Source: Candidatus Woesearchaeota archaeon (lineage in GTDB: Archaea > Nanobdellota > Nanobdellia > Woesearchaeales > JAHWIC01). Taken from it: a stretch of DNA of 37,845 bases. The notes below the pieces were generated by a model. The model saw only the letters and a list, made by a program, of their open reading frames with translations, was not told the DNA's origin and made no database searches. Both the position numbers and the translations under genes were made by a program. How positions within the stretch are numbered: the stretch's first letter is position 1; each line of letters opens with the position of its first letter. Below are positions 10,701 to 17,533 of this stretch, piece after piece. Location of the stretch: assembly GCA_019322805.1 (NCBI GenBank), contig JAHWIC010000010.1, positions 1-37,845 on the forward strand, in the 5' to 3' direction.

Positions 10701-13700
10701 TGTAATTGCCTTTGGTTAAGTCTAATGTCCAAGTTGAGTAATTATAAGTCCCAGTTATAATACTAGATTCAGCCAAATCAAATAATTGATTACTGCTGTC
10801 TGTCATCCACAAGCTTATGTTCTTTAGGTTATGGCCATCTGCTGCAGAGCAATTAAATGTGACTTCATAATTAGGTGCTAAATCATACGAGAACCCATCT
10901 GGTGGATATTCTAATGTAATATTAGGTGGAGTTATATCATTGATTGTATATATAAAGCTCTGAGCGTCTTGCGCAGTTCCGTCTGAAACATTAATTCGGG
11001 TTTCATAAACTCCTGCATCTGCTTCAGTTGGAGTGTCTGAGAAGATTCCTGTAGCAGAATTTATATCAAATAAGGTCGTATTGTCATCCCAAGTCAATGT
11101 GTCAATGCCTTCACCAACATCAGGATCAGTTGCATTTGCATCATAACTCCAAGTCATGCCATTATTTACTGTTTGGTTTGGTATTATCCATAATATAATT
11201 GGAGGGGTATTTTGTATTGTTACGCTTGTTGAATTATACCCGCTGTTGTTATCATAGCCATCGGATGTTTTTTCAGAACAGATTATTACATCTCCCTTAG
11301 TTAACCCAGCTAGATTTAAATCAAGGGTTTGAGCTGTCTGGCCAGCTATTGTAACATTGTTCTCATACCACTGCCAATATCTTGTTGATTCTGGGTCATT
11401 ATCTGCATCATAATAAGTTCCTGCATCGCAGTTTATTGTATCGTTTGTTTTTGGAGCTGTGTTATTGATTGAAGGATTTGTTGTCAGTATCGGAGGTGTG
11501 TTTGCAACAGTAAAACTCCAAACATCAGTTTGATTAATATTTCCATAGCTATCATTAAACCGCCAGTACCACTGCACTGTTTGATTTCTGGTAGCTGTTA
11601 TTGTCCTTATCTCTTGAAGCTCTTGCGGTGTTGTCCAAGGTTCTGCAGTATCATTTATCCAGTTAGTTCCATTGTAGAATGAGAATACCCTGTAGCCACC
11701 TGCTATATCATCTGTTAAAGTTACATTGAAGTAAACTGTTTCTTGTGTCTTTGTCGCATCAGAAGCATTTGTTTTATTGTTTGACCATGTTGGGTATACT
11801 ATGTCTACTGTACTATAAGTAACATTGAAATAGAAAACATCCCATGTAACCTCATAGGGATCACCTGGTCCGCCTCCAGAATGCTGTGCTTCTGATTTTG
11901 CTAATGCGCCTATTGAACCGAAATTATCGCATGTCCATGATTCTAATGGAATTACATCTGTACAGGTAACAGTTCCTGGCTCTGTTGTGCCTGGACAAGT
12001 AGTTGTTACAGCTGTATAGCTTGCTCCTCCATCAGCATCAACAGATATGTCACAACTTTGGGTTCTGGTTGTAGCAGCCCACCACTTATAGCAGAAATAA
12101 ACCTCCACTATAGAAACACAATCAGTTACACTCGTATTTGTTGAGTTTATTCTTAACCCAGCCCAGGTATTGCCTCCTTTTGTTAATGTATGTGTTTCGT
12201 ATGTTGTGTCATCATAGAATAATGCTGTTCCTGGATAGGGATTATCGCAAATACTATTCCATAAACCAGCTGATGCTGCATTATCCTCTGCACTGCAATC
12301 CCCTATCTGAGATTCTCCAAATGCTGGGTCATTTGGAGTTAGAGTGAAATTGTATGTTTGTCCAGGAACAAGCCCGGTTTTGAATAATTCCCAAGCACCA
12401 TAACAAGTTTGGTTCTCAGGACTCCAGTTTAAGCACTTAAACAACCTTGTTGAATTTGCAGTAACTGTTATAGTCGCATTAGTAAAGTTTAGCAGGGTTG
12501 GGTCTACTGAATAAGATTTGCCATACATATCAAGAACTATGCTATCATCCATCCTCAAATTGTTGTCATCGCTTAATATATCATGTCCGTATAGGATTAC
12601 CCTGCTTATTGTGTCATCAACTTCTTCAAATGGAATAATCTCAATGTCCAAAATACCCTGATCACTAGCTAGAACTGTTTGGTTTGAGGTTACCAAGTAA
12701 TCACTACTGCCTAAAACCATTATGGTTTCATTGCGTTCTCCGAATCCAGGGTCTACAGCATTTTTCATTACATATGTATAATTTTGCCCAGGTTTGATAT
12801 CTTTGAGATGTCTCCATCTGCCCTTGCAAGTTCTTTCTGTAAAGCTCCAGTTTTCACATTTGAACAGGTCTTTTGTTCTTGCTGTTGCTGACACATTGAT
12901 TGAAGAAAAATTATATTTTAGTATTGGATTAAGCGAATATAACTCACTCCATCTAGCTGTTTCCGGTACATCATCAATGTCAATGATTTCTGTAACATCT
13001 CCAGTGACATCTGTCTTAACAAAGGTCACAGAACTTATTACACTTTTTTTGAATGTTAACTTTATATCAAATGTTCCAGAGCTTATATTTGCTACAATAC
13101 CGCTTGTTGCATTATGGTCAACCCTGCCTGAATAAGAATCAATAAACTCAATCGTAGCATTGATGAAGTTGCCTTGAGCGTCTAGTACTGTTTCATTAAC
13201 GATTATGGTTGCATTTGTGTAGCCGCCAGGGAAATCAACCTCAAAATGGAAAATAGGGGAGCTTCCCTCATAATTAAGCTCATCTGTACAATTTATGTAC
13301 CAGGAATAATTCCCTTCTGTTAAATCATCCTTGATGAACTGCTGCCTTATTCCCTTAGTTATGCTGGTTTCAACATCTGTGACTGCTCCATTTAAAATTA
13401 GCTCACAATCATCTATCCCGCTTAAATCAGTTACATTATAACCAAATATTACAAGCCCGTTAGAATCCTTGCTGTTATTTGATGGTATGACCAAGGCTAT
13501 ATTTGGAGGGGTTATATCCTCTACCTTTTTATAAATATCTATCACATACCAGGCAATATCCTGAGTCTGAAAGTCTGTTTCTTTATCAAACGATAAGGTA
13601 GTTGAGTTTGAAAGATTAATAGTGTATAAGCTATTTGAATAAGTCTCGTCCTCTCCTGTACTCCATCCAGAAGAAACATGGAATGCCCTTGAAACATTTA

Positions 13701-16656
13701 CAGGATTAATTGTTTCTGTTGCATCGCTGCTTAAAGCAGTAGTCCCGCTTTGTACATATGAGCCAGGAATCTCCACAACATACCAGTCAATGAGCCTTTC
13801 TGAATCCGGATAGGTTGTTCCTGGTTTATGGGTGAAATATAATGTAGTTTGTGAAGTAATATTGCCCTGGATGAGATTAGAATCCATTCCAGGCTCAGTT
13901 CCATTGCTTGCTGTTCCGAATATCAGGAATGTTTCTGAAAGCTCAACTGCATTAATGCTGGCTGCTGCACTATCTGAATTATCTAGGATTGTTGAAGTTC
14001 CTGATTGTACCTTTGCACCATCCCACTCAACAACCTGGTATGAGACAGTTGCTGCACATTCTCCATCATTTCCTCTCCTTAACAAGAGATTTGTTGAATT
14101 AGTAAGTTTAGCTGAAAAGAATCCAGCATTGCTGTCTTCCCCATACCTGCTATTACACCTGCCATATACAATAACAAATGCGTTGTTTAGGTCAACCTCG
14201 TTTATTGCAATATTTGTGCTCCCCTCTTTATCACAAGTTCCAAGTGAATCCCCGTGAGCTAAATGAGCTGGCAGAGCAGTAGGAGAAATGCATATTGTCT
14301 GAGGATTATCAGGATTGCCTGGCGGCTTGTGGCAGCAAATCTCAAGCTTGCCGGTTTTTTTACAATCCTGGTCATTGCCTCTCCTGAGATTAACTGTCCC
14401 TCTCTGGACATTTAGCTCATCACTTTCAACAACCTGCCATCTTATTGCAGAAGAAACTCCAGAAGAATATCTGTCAAAGGTTATTGTTGTGCTGTTTGTG
14501 ATATTTGGCGTAAACTGCCAGTTATCAGGTTCTGAATTATCTGTGTTTGCCCTGAAAAGTATGAATGCTTTGCTCGCGTTAATTGCAGATATGGTATCAA
14601 CTATTTGAGTTCCTGTTCCATCAATCTCTCCTCTCTGTACAGGGCCTATTCTTTCTCCATAACCAGGATCCTCTGGAGTTAATTTAAATGTATATTCTTC
14701 TCCAGGAGTTATATCCATTAAGTTTATCCATTCTCCATAGCATCGTTGTTCTTCAAAATTCCAATCCTTACATTTATACAACTCTGAACCTTTTGCAGTC
14801 GCAGTTATATTTGCAGAAGTAAAGTTTAATGCTGTTGGATCAATCGCATAAATCTCAACAAAATTTTCTGTTTCAGGAGCATCATCAAGGTTGATTAATT
14901 CTGTAAGATTAGTTTTTAAGTGAGTTTCTTTAAACACTATCCTCTTTACATGATGTTTTTTAGGCTCTACGCTTATATCATAAACCCCTTCTTCAAGCTC
15001 TGGCGCCTCAGCTATAGCAATGCCTAACTCCCCTGTTTCTCTTTTGAGTTTTAGTTCCTTTGTCTTTCCATCCAAGAAAGTCACATTTGCCCTTACCAGA
15101 TTTCCTTTGGCATCCTTTATCTCTGGGGATATCCTTAGCTTCTTAGGTTCAATGAGCTCTATCTTAAAGACATTTGAGATAGCTGTTCTGTCAGAATCAT
15201 TTGCTGTGAAGAACATGAATCTAATAGTAGTAAGATTGATTGGAATTATTGTTGCAATATCTCCATCAATGCTTACATTGATATCTTTAGGCTGATAATA
15301 GCTAAATGTCAAGTCGTCGTTGTCAGGGTCAGAAGCATACTCACTTAGGTTAATTGTTATAACTTCATCCTTAGTTATTTTTTGGTTTGGTATATGGCTA
15401 AACACTGGCGCTTTATTCACAAGGATCATAGAGTAAGTTATCTTTTCTATTTTTAATGAAGAGCCATTCTCAAGCTCGAATATTAATTTATACGGCTTTC
15501 TGCCGACATTCACCAGTTTGCATGTTTCTAAGCAGATATCCTCGAACTCAACAAAGTATGGCCTGAATATTGCTTTTAAGGTTGCTGGATATGAAGCTTG
15601 AATGTCTAAGGCTGTTGAGGTATCATCATAGTATATAACCTCAGCACTTACAATATTATTATATGTAGCTCCATGCCTGCCATAGCTTAGGTAGAACTCA
15701 TCGTTCCATTCAGGCTGGTAAGACAGCACACCAACAAATTTGCAGCAATCATCATATCCATGGCAGATTATTGTGGACTCCTTGTTTTCCTCGGAATAAA
15801 CACCCCACCTTGAGCAAAGGCTTGATTCATTAATTCTAAAGTTGAATGTTGCTTCTTTTATAATAAAATCAATAACTCCATCAATATCCTCAATGCCATT
15901 ATCGTCAGGATCAAAGTTTGTTCCTGAATTATATTCAAGCTCTATCTCAATTTTCTTTTCTGGCTCTTCTTCAACTGTTTCATTTAGTGTTTCATTAACT
16001 TGCACTGTTTCATTGATTAAAGTTTGATTTAATTCTATTGATTCATTAATTATTGATTGATTTAATTCTTTAATTGATTCATTGATTTGAGTTTCATTAA
16101 ATTCCAAAGTTTGGTTAATTACTATTTCTTCTGTCTGGTTTAATGTTTTGGAAACATTTGTTTCCAAACCGTTTGGAAATGTTCCATTTCCAAAAGTTTC
16201 ATTAATTATTGTTTGATTTATTTCAATTGATTCATTTGTTGATGTTTGATTGATTGTCTCATTGATTATTGATTGATTTGTCTCATTTCCTAAACTAACT
16301 GCAAAGCCAGTTATACCTTCAACACCTTCCTGGTATTTATCATAGATTAGGTATCTCTCTCCTTCATGTTCAAGATAAACCTTAGCAGAGCCAGCCAAGC
16401 TTCCTGTTATTTTTATTGAGCTTAGCTTGCCTGGATTCTCTGGATACCAGAGGTATTCTGCTGATTCATTAAAAGCAAGCTCTATATCTTCTGTGTAACT
16501 GTATTCACGTCCACTCACAACAAAACCCTCTATAGCAGGCTTTATTACTAAGAAGAATGCAAAGATAACTGCAACACCAATAACAGCTAGGCTTAGATAA
16601 ATCCTTTTCTCTCTATCAAGAACTATTCTCTTTCCTAGCTTATCCTTGATATTCAT
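4708..16656 (-). CDS. Giant membrane-anchored, sequon-rich multidomain surface protein (3982 aa)
   Basis: A cytosolic basic N-terminus is followed by one TM helix (~residues 19-40), so nearly all of it should be extracellular. Visible parts in order: a beta domain (~45-115); an N-x-S/T tract (124-228); cadherin-like and Ig-like regions; three copies of a KCxxWxxxxxxCxGxW domain near residues 625, 1265 and 1405; an isolated Ig-like repeat (~2260-2365); a CBM9/DOMON-like domain (~2475-2655, starting ITVDGNMDEWD); three tandem Ig-like repeats (~3135-3430); a LamG/concanavalin-type domain (~3480-3700); an Fn3-like domain; and a last domain shared with the 222-aa protein. No protease or sortase-type end is seen. 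The start overlaps the 88-aa gene by ATGA, preceded by AGAGG. Carbohydrate-binding folds suggest adhesion to another cell or a polymer (inference). Confidence 0.9.
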   Translation of the reverse strand: MNIKDKLGKRIVLDREKRIYLSLAVIGVAVIFAFFLVIKPAIEGFVVSGREYSYTEDIELAFNESAEYLWYPENPGKLSSIKITGSLAGSAKVYLEHEGERYLIYDKYQEGVEGITGFAVSLGNETNQSIINETINQTSTNESIEINQTIINETFGNGTFPNGLETNVSKTLNQTEEIVINQTLEFNETQINESIKELNQSIINESIELNQTLINETVQVNETLNETVEEEPEKKIEIELEYNSGTNFDPDDNGIEDIDGVIDFIIKEATFNFRINESSLCSRWGVYSEENKESTIICHGYDDCCKFVGVLSYQPEWNDEFYLSYGRHGATYNNIVSAEVIYYDDTSTALDIQASYPATLKAIFRPYFVEFEDICLETCKLVNVGRKPYKLIFELENGSSLKIEKITYSMILVNKAPVFSHIPNQKITKDEVITINLSEYASDPDNDDLTFSYYQPKDINVSIDGDIATIIPINLTTIRFMFFTANDSDRTAISNVFKIELIEPKKLRISPEIKDAKGNLVRANVTFLDGKTKELKLKRETGELGIAIAEAPELEEGVYDISVEPKKHHVKRIVFKETHLKTNLTELINLDDAPETENFVEIYAIDPTALNFTSANITATAKGSELYKCKDWNFEEQRCYGEWINLMDITPGEEYTFKLTPEDPGYGERIGPVQRGEIDGTGTQIVDTISAINASKAFILFRANTDNSEPDNWQFTPNITNSTTITFDRYSSGVSSAIRWQVVESDELNVQRGTVNLRRGNDQDCKKTGKLEICCHKPPGNPDNPQTICISPTALPAHLAHGDSLGTCDKEGSTNIAINEVDLNNAFVIVYGRCNSRYGEDSNAGFFSAKLTNSTNLLLRRGNDGECAATVSYQVVEWDGAKVQSGTSTILDNSDSAAASINAVELSETFLIFGTASNGTEPGMDSNLIQGNITSQTTLYFTHKPGTTYPDSERLIDWYVVEIPGSYVQSGTTALSSDATETINPVNVSRAFHVSSGWSTGEDETYSNSLYTINLSNSTTLSFDKETDFQTQDIAWYVIDIYKKVEDITPPNIALVIPSNNSKDSNGLVIFGYNVTDLSGIDDCELILNGAVTDVETSITKGIRQQFIKDDLTEGNYSWYINCTDELNYEGSSPIFHFEVDFPGGYTNATIIVNETVLDAQGNFINATIEFIDSYSGRVDHNATSGIVANISSGTFDIKLTFKKSVISSVTFVKTDVTGDVTEIIDIDDVPETARWSELYSLNPILKYNFSSINVSATARTKDLFKCENWSFTERTCKGRWRHLKDIKPGQNYTYVMKNAVDPGFGERNETIMVLGSSDYLVTSNQTVLASDQGILDIEIIPFEEVDDTISRVILYGHDILSDDNNLRMDDSIVLDMYGKSYSVDPTLLNFTNATITVTANSTRLFKCLNWSPENQTCYGAWELFKTGLVPGQTYNFTLTPNDPAFGESQIGDCSAEDNAASAGLWNSICDNPYPGTALFYDDTTYETHTLTKGGNTWAGLRINSTNTSVTDCVSIVEVYFCYKWWAATTRTQSCDISVDADGGASYTAVTTTCPGTTEPGTVTCTDVIPLESWTCDNFGSIGALAKSEAQHSGGGPGDPYEVTWDVFYFNVTYSTVDIVYPTWSNNKTNASDATKTQETVYFNVTLTDDIAGGYRVFSFYNGTNWINDTAEPWTTPQELQEIRTITATRNQTVQWYWRFNDSYGNINQTDVWSFTVANTPPILTTNPSINNTAPKTNDTINCDAGTYYDADNDPESTRYWQWYENNVTIAGQTAQTLDLNLAGLTKGDVIICSEKTSDGYDNNSGYNSTSVTIQNTPPIILWIIPNQTVNNGMTWSYDANATDPDVGEGIDTLTWDDNTTLFDINSATGIFSDTPTEADAGVYETRINVSDGTAQDAQSFIYTINDITPPNITLEYPPDGFSYDLAPNYEVTFNCSAADGHNLKNISLWMTDSSNQLFDLAESSIITGTYNYSTWTLDLTKGNYTWNCLVYDEYDNYDWGSNRSIKINFTFDLILPAINWISDYPDPVNRSDNITILANVTDNLGIDSVLVDIEGTNYTMLPQAYIGGVAQAFFDGFETGTLTTNNWTTAGAGAPWVVSTIAPYLGTYDARTENTNGESILQNIIDTTDYVNVTLSFYYETNNLDGGEYFAADWYNGTAWINVVTIEDTAGWTLYNSTLPSSADDNVDFRVRFRCSSNNNNEECKVDNVEVTGNQRTYTEVYETSYNTSELDKGTYNYTVYARDIYENDAIPWTGNFTVIWIDYTPPNVFAITPEANSSYNFLANIQIGANVTDDGFIDNVKANITYPNGTLQQLDLSLSVGDRYNTSFTVPMVAGRYNVTFIATDTGNNTNSSETTYFIAFYLDVTPPTSNSPPDQYVDVGEDASINWILQDNNDSGYYYVERNGQLFKEQTPWTNDVPNIVKPNTYFLGTWNYTIFYNDSAGNDGIPDTVFVTVADVTVPSCDEIEGDTPTLVNITVDGNMDEWDSVLANPLNHIFDLTEGAGDGDTGMTADRDLVEFAYTWNDQQLYFYFRRLNGGTKKLTALVYLDYDNDGFMNATDQVLVFAWWGTNQKYDSDLYNYIPAGTADQLNGSGYDMPGSISINKSLESQVVGGGSSGIELETRVNWADLGFPGPTAVNLKAAASLGINVPAQLQDNLDTISSVYALLLFQPNHEASARNGTSVYYYHDLMNCGILEEVIELVNQSTQGFEITLYYPNGTIITDTDGDNKPDITLGVENFTTLIVKIDVPGTASIGTVDTTTITATSSVDDTVSETVTDTTTIGAIAIAPASRTISGAQGITAVFNYTVSNAQSISDVLEISAVSDHGWNVTLYYSNGTLLTDTDGDSHSDIGSLLPSESRGIQAKIKIPSNETIGTIDLTTLRINSSNDPGLIAASVINATVRERLTIATDYDRSVGIGDSTYYFLTITNSWSESDTIDITYTFVRNWSTDFFDSDRTSLLTDTDSDGLIDIGALGAYGEQHDIYVKVTVPPDATEYDVETTSIYVNSSLNTAVFDIVIINTTARRVITYADSARTTERTIFEVGDTVYTRAHRLTGVTNVYYQWIDSNNTVVRISPSIPVSAADNADDMLKTSASYLLGYNWTVVVFNAQGDIEIGRANFDLLDTIPPDVTVTAPTAGSLFNISDIIEISANVTDYVGVDSVYVNITFPNGTAKYLNLNYTLNKKYNTSFTVPNLPGQYNVRFIANDTSGNVDGAKTTYFIVGEYYPPKVFNITPARNSTFNVSQQIEVGANVTDNVAVGNVYANISIPNGTIQTLTLSRVGLTDRYNISYTIHGYAGRYNITFIAYDTSGNVNGSETTYFYAVDNFYPSVFDLIPKAGSQFSGGEYIEVGANVTDNGVITYVLANITYPNGTTYPLTLNPAVGDKYNNSFYIPYLKGRYNITIIASDASGLVNDSEWTYFYVINLLPTHDYPILNSTFGKNSTKDNLTVHPQNVIDLDGDNVTTIADWRLENTSIAVINMHFDSNLSNYTYTIRDYSTFENHGAIGGGNYSQRPEWTTGTIGGAYRFDGIDDYIDIGNKADFNQAQSFTIEAWINKAVNATTIERIISKKDGDAADPGYQLAVTPQQTLEARIADGTNLVIKNSTTTITPGTWYHVTIAVDRTSQQLQLYINGQAQGSPVNITPTSLNPSNTRPLTIGASSNQSGFFNGTIDEVRIYTRPLSQEQLAANFAAGNQGNNYHTLAWPETDQGENWTAAITPNDGYGDGITKVSNRVTILVNQEPTAPILFSPYNNASIVDRTPTFIWNNSYDADGDPLVYELLVDNNASFNSPEIDVDNIPEAPTQTNYTSASELDVDKVYYWRVRAYDNKTYGNWSTVFYFTLESYAAISLITDTVNFYTVIPSYTDNTTDNNPPPFLLENQGNIDLNITLTGTRMFTKGTFPGDNFQFKIDANESNSFDYSPSTTDWTNITNESSRVDIVSLDWHDISDTSEGDILIRVPDDEPPGARNSTVTFSVI
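6370..7260 (-). repeat. Three tandem Ig-like repeats in the giant protein
   Basis: About 97 residues each. Each copy carries a phrase like IEISANVTDYVGVDSVYVNI, then PNGT, then YNTSFTVP, then RYNITFIAYDTSGNV, then TTYF. A fourth, separated copy lies at about 9560-9880. Similar DNA between copies makes this a likely place for recombination or length variation. Confidence 0.75.
15973..16287 (-). repeat. Low-complexity N-glycosylation-sequon tract
   Basis: Residues 124-228 of the giant protein contain about 19 N-x-S/T sequons, mostly NQT, NQS, NES and NET in the pattern INQTIINET. The underlying DNA is a degenerate repeat of ATTGATT/TTCATTAATT type. It sits just outside the membrane anchor, as a stalk would. 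Glycosylation itself is inferred. Confidence 0.8.
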
Positions 16657-16919
16657 TTCTTAATCAAAACCTCTTTTGTCTTGAACCTGCATTTCCACAG
16701 CTCTAAGAACTCAGTAACTTCCTTGGAGAATTTAATGGGAACAAGAAGGACAGTCCTTCCAAGATGGTCTATTCTGTATCTCTTTACTATGCCTGTTTTG
16801 CCATCACGTCCTTTCAAGGCATAATAAAATCTTACTTTATCCTTTTTCAGAAGGTGTTCGGTCGAGTAAGTAAACAGAACCATCTCTGCGTAACTGCCGC
16901 TTCTCACCTTATTTCCCAT
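16653..16919 (-). CDS. Conserved-looking 88-aa protein, first gene of the giant-protein operon
   Basis: A short, basic, soluble protein (MGNKVRSGSYAEMVLF...) with no signal peptide, TM helix or clear helix-turn-helix. Mixed alpha/beta composition, with the phrase RYRIDHLGRTVLLVPIKF. I do not recognise the family. It is the promoter-proximal gene, its stop overlaps the start of the giant gene (ATGA), and the promoter carries paired palindromes. First genes in such positions often encode the regulator of their own operon, so an autoregulator is one possibility, but nothing in the residues proves it. Confidence 0.75.
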   Translation of the reverse strand: MGNKVRSGSYAEMVLFTYSTEHLLKKDKVRFYYALKGRDGKTGIVKRYRIDHLGRTVLLVPIKFSKEVTEFLELWKCRFKTKEVLIKK

Positions 16920-16920
16920 C

Positions 16921-16937
16921 TGTTAAATAAACTAACA
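16921..16937 (-). promoter_or_regulatory. Palindromic operator copy 1, between TATA box and start codon
   Basis: TGTTAAATAAACTAACA, an inverted repeat with TGTTA/TAACA arms. It lies just before the ATG at 16919, so a bound protein would cover the transcription start. It matches copy 2 at 16961-16977 in 14 of 17 bases. Confidence 0.75.
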
Positions 16938-16944
16938 GAAATGG

Positions 16945-16952
16945 TTTATAAA
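16945..16952 (-). promoter_or_regulatory. TATA box of the giant-protein operon
   Basis: TTTATAAA, centred about 29 nt before the ATG at 16919. It lies midway between two 17-bp palindromes. The spacing predicts a nearly leaderless transcript. Confidence 0.75.
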
Positions 16953-16960
16953 GCTTTCGG

Positions 16961-16977
16961 TGTTAAATAGGTTAACA
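16961..16977 (-). promoter_or_regulatory. Palindromic operator copy 2, upstream of the TATA box
   Basis: TGTTAAATAGGTTAACA, an inverted repeat with TGTTAA/TTAACA arms. It is 40 bp centre to centre from copy 1, about four helical turns, so proteins on both sites would face the same side of the DNA with the TATA box between them. Confidence 0.75.
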
Positions 16978-17000
16978 TTAAGAAAAATTGATTAAAATAA

Positions 17001-17199
17001 AAAAAATCCAACCATCCTTGGCGGGTCGACGGTCAAAGTTCGCTATGCTCACTTTGCCCTACTCGCCACCCAGTGGAATGTGAGCGAGTTCGCTGTGACT
17101 TGCGAGGCTCGCGAGAGACTCGCTCGCCATTCCACTCGAGCTCACTCGCATGTCACTGGGCCAACCCCCGGCTCGCCGACCGCCATGGTTGGATTTTTT
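17001..17199. repeat. GC-rich highly self-complementary element 1
   Basis: Perfect 15-bp inverted ends: AAAAAATCCAACCAT (17001-17015) and its complement (17185-17199). Inside are nested hairpins: AGTGGAATG/CATTCCACT (17072-17080 with 17128-17136) enclosing GAGCGAGT/ACTCGCTC (17082-17089 with 17118-17125), plus CAAAGT/ACTTTG near 17034-17056. GC-rich unlike its surroundings. It may be a small non-coding mobile element or a structured RNA. Open frames across it, including a 167-codon one, are by-products of the palindromes. Confidence 0.6.
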
Positions 17200-17202
17200 C
17201 GA

Positions 17203-17331
17203 GAAAAACCACCAACATGGATGAGAACTGAGTGCAGAGGAAAATCCCATACGCGAGTGTGGGATTTTCCTCTGCGAATAGGGCATGCGAAGCATGACCG
17301 TGTTCGAATCCTGTGTTGTTGGTGGTTTTTC
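17203..17331. repeat. Self-complementary element 2 with GNRA-capped hairpin
   Basis: Perfect 15-bp inverted ends: GAAAAACCACCAACA (17203-17217) with 17317-17331. Inside is a 19-bp stem with one G-T pair, capped by GCGA (17234-17275), and a small CATGC/GCATG hairpin (17284-17296). Its A-rich 5' and T-rich 3' ends are like those of element 1, 3 bp away, so the two look related. A GTTCGAATC stretch looks like a tRNA T-loop but the rest does not fit a tRNA. Confidence 0.6.
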
Positions 17332-17391
17332 TAAGAAAGTTACCTGTTTTAAGAAAGCTTTATTAAATTCAGAAGAAATCCAGACTATGTT

Positions 17392-17509
17392 GCCCCTGTA
17401 GTCTAACGGATTAGAATTCAAGGTTGCGGTATTTTTGCAAAAACCTTGAGGTCGGTGTTCAATTAAGCTGCAAGTCAAGGCTTGAGCTTTGAGATTCCCC
17501 GCAGGGGCA
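17392..17509 (+). tRNA. tRNA-Arg (anticodon GCG) with two introns
   Basis: Acceptor stem GCCCCTG (17392-17398) pairs with CAGGGGC (17502-17508), discriminator A. Anticodon stem CAAGG/CCTTG (17419-17423, 17444-17448), loop TTGCGGA after splicing, anticodon GCG at 17426-17428. Intron 1 (17430-17442, 13 nt) is at the canonical 37/38 site; helix TTGC/GCAA with bulges GGT and AAA is the splicing motif. Intron 2 (17464-17495, 32 nt) is in the T-loop at 59/60; helix TTCA/TGAG with two ATT bulges and inner stem AAGCT/AGCTT. Removal restores the T-loop TTCAATT and a 73-nt tRNA. A20, an Arg identity base, is present. T52-C62 and G10-A25 do not pair. A TATA-like GCTTTATTAAA lies ~30 nt upstream. Confidence 0.85.
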
Positions 17510-17533
17510 TTTCCTTCTCCAACAAGAATAAGC

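Noticed and set aside
15973..16287. CRISPR-like array
   Set aside because: The repeats are short, degenerate, in frame with the giant gene and lack unique spacers; no CRISPR array is seen in the window.
17203..17331. tRNA gene suggested by GTTCGAATC near 17302
   Set aside because: No D-arm with GG, no matching acceptor and T-stem pairs, and the central 19-bp hairpin does not give an anticodon arm.
17392..17509. Reading the anticodon as TGC (Ala)
   Set aside because: It needs a G at position 32 and lacks the G3-U70 pair of tRNA-Ala; the bulge-helix-bulge fold and loop TTGCGGA support GCG (Arg).
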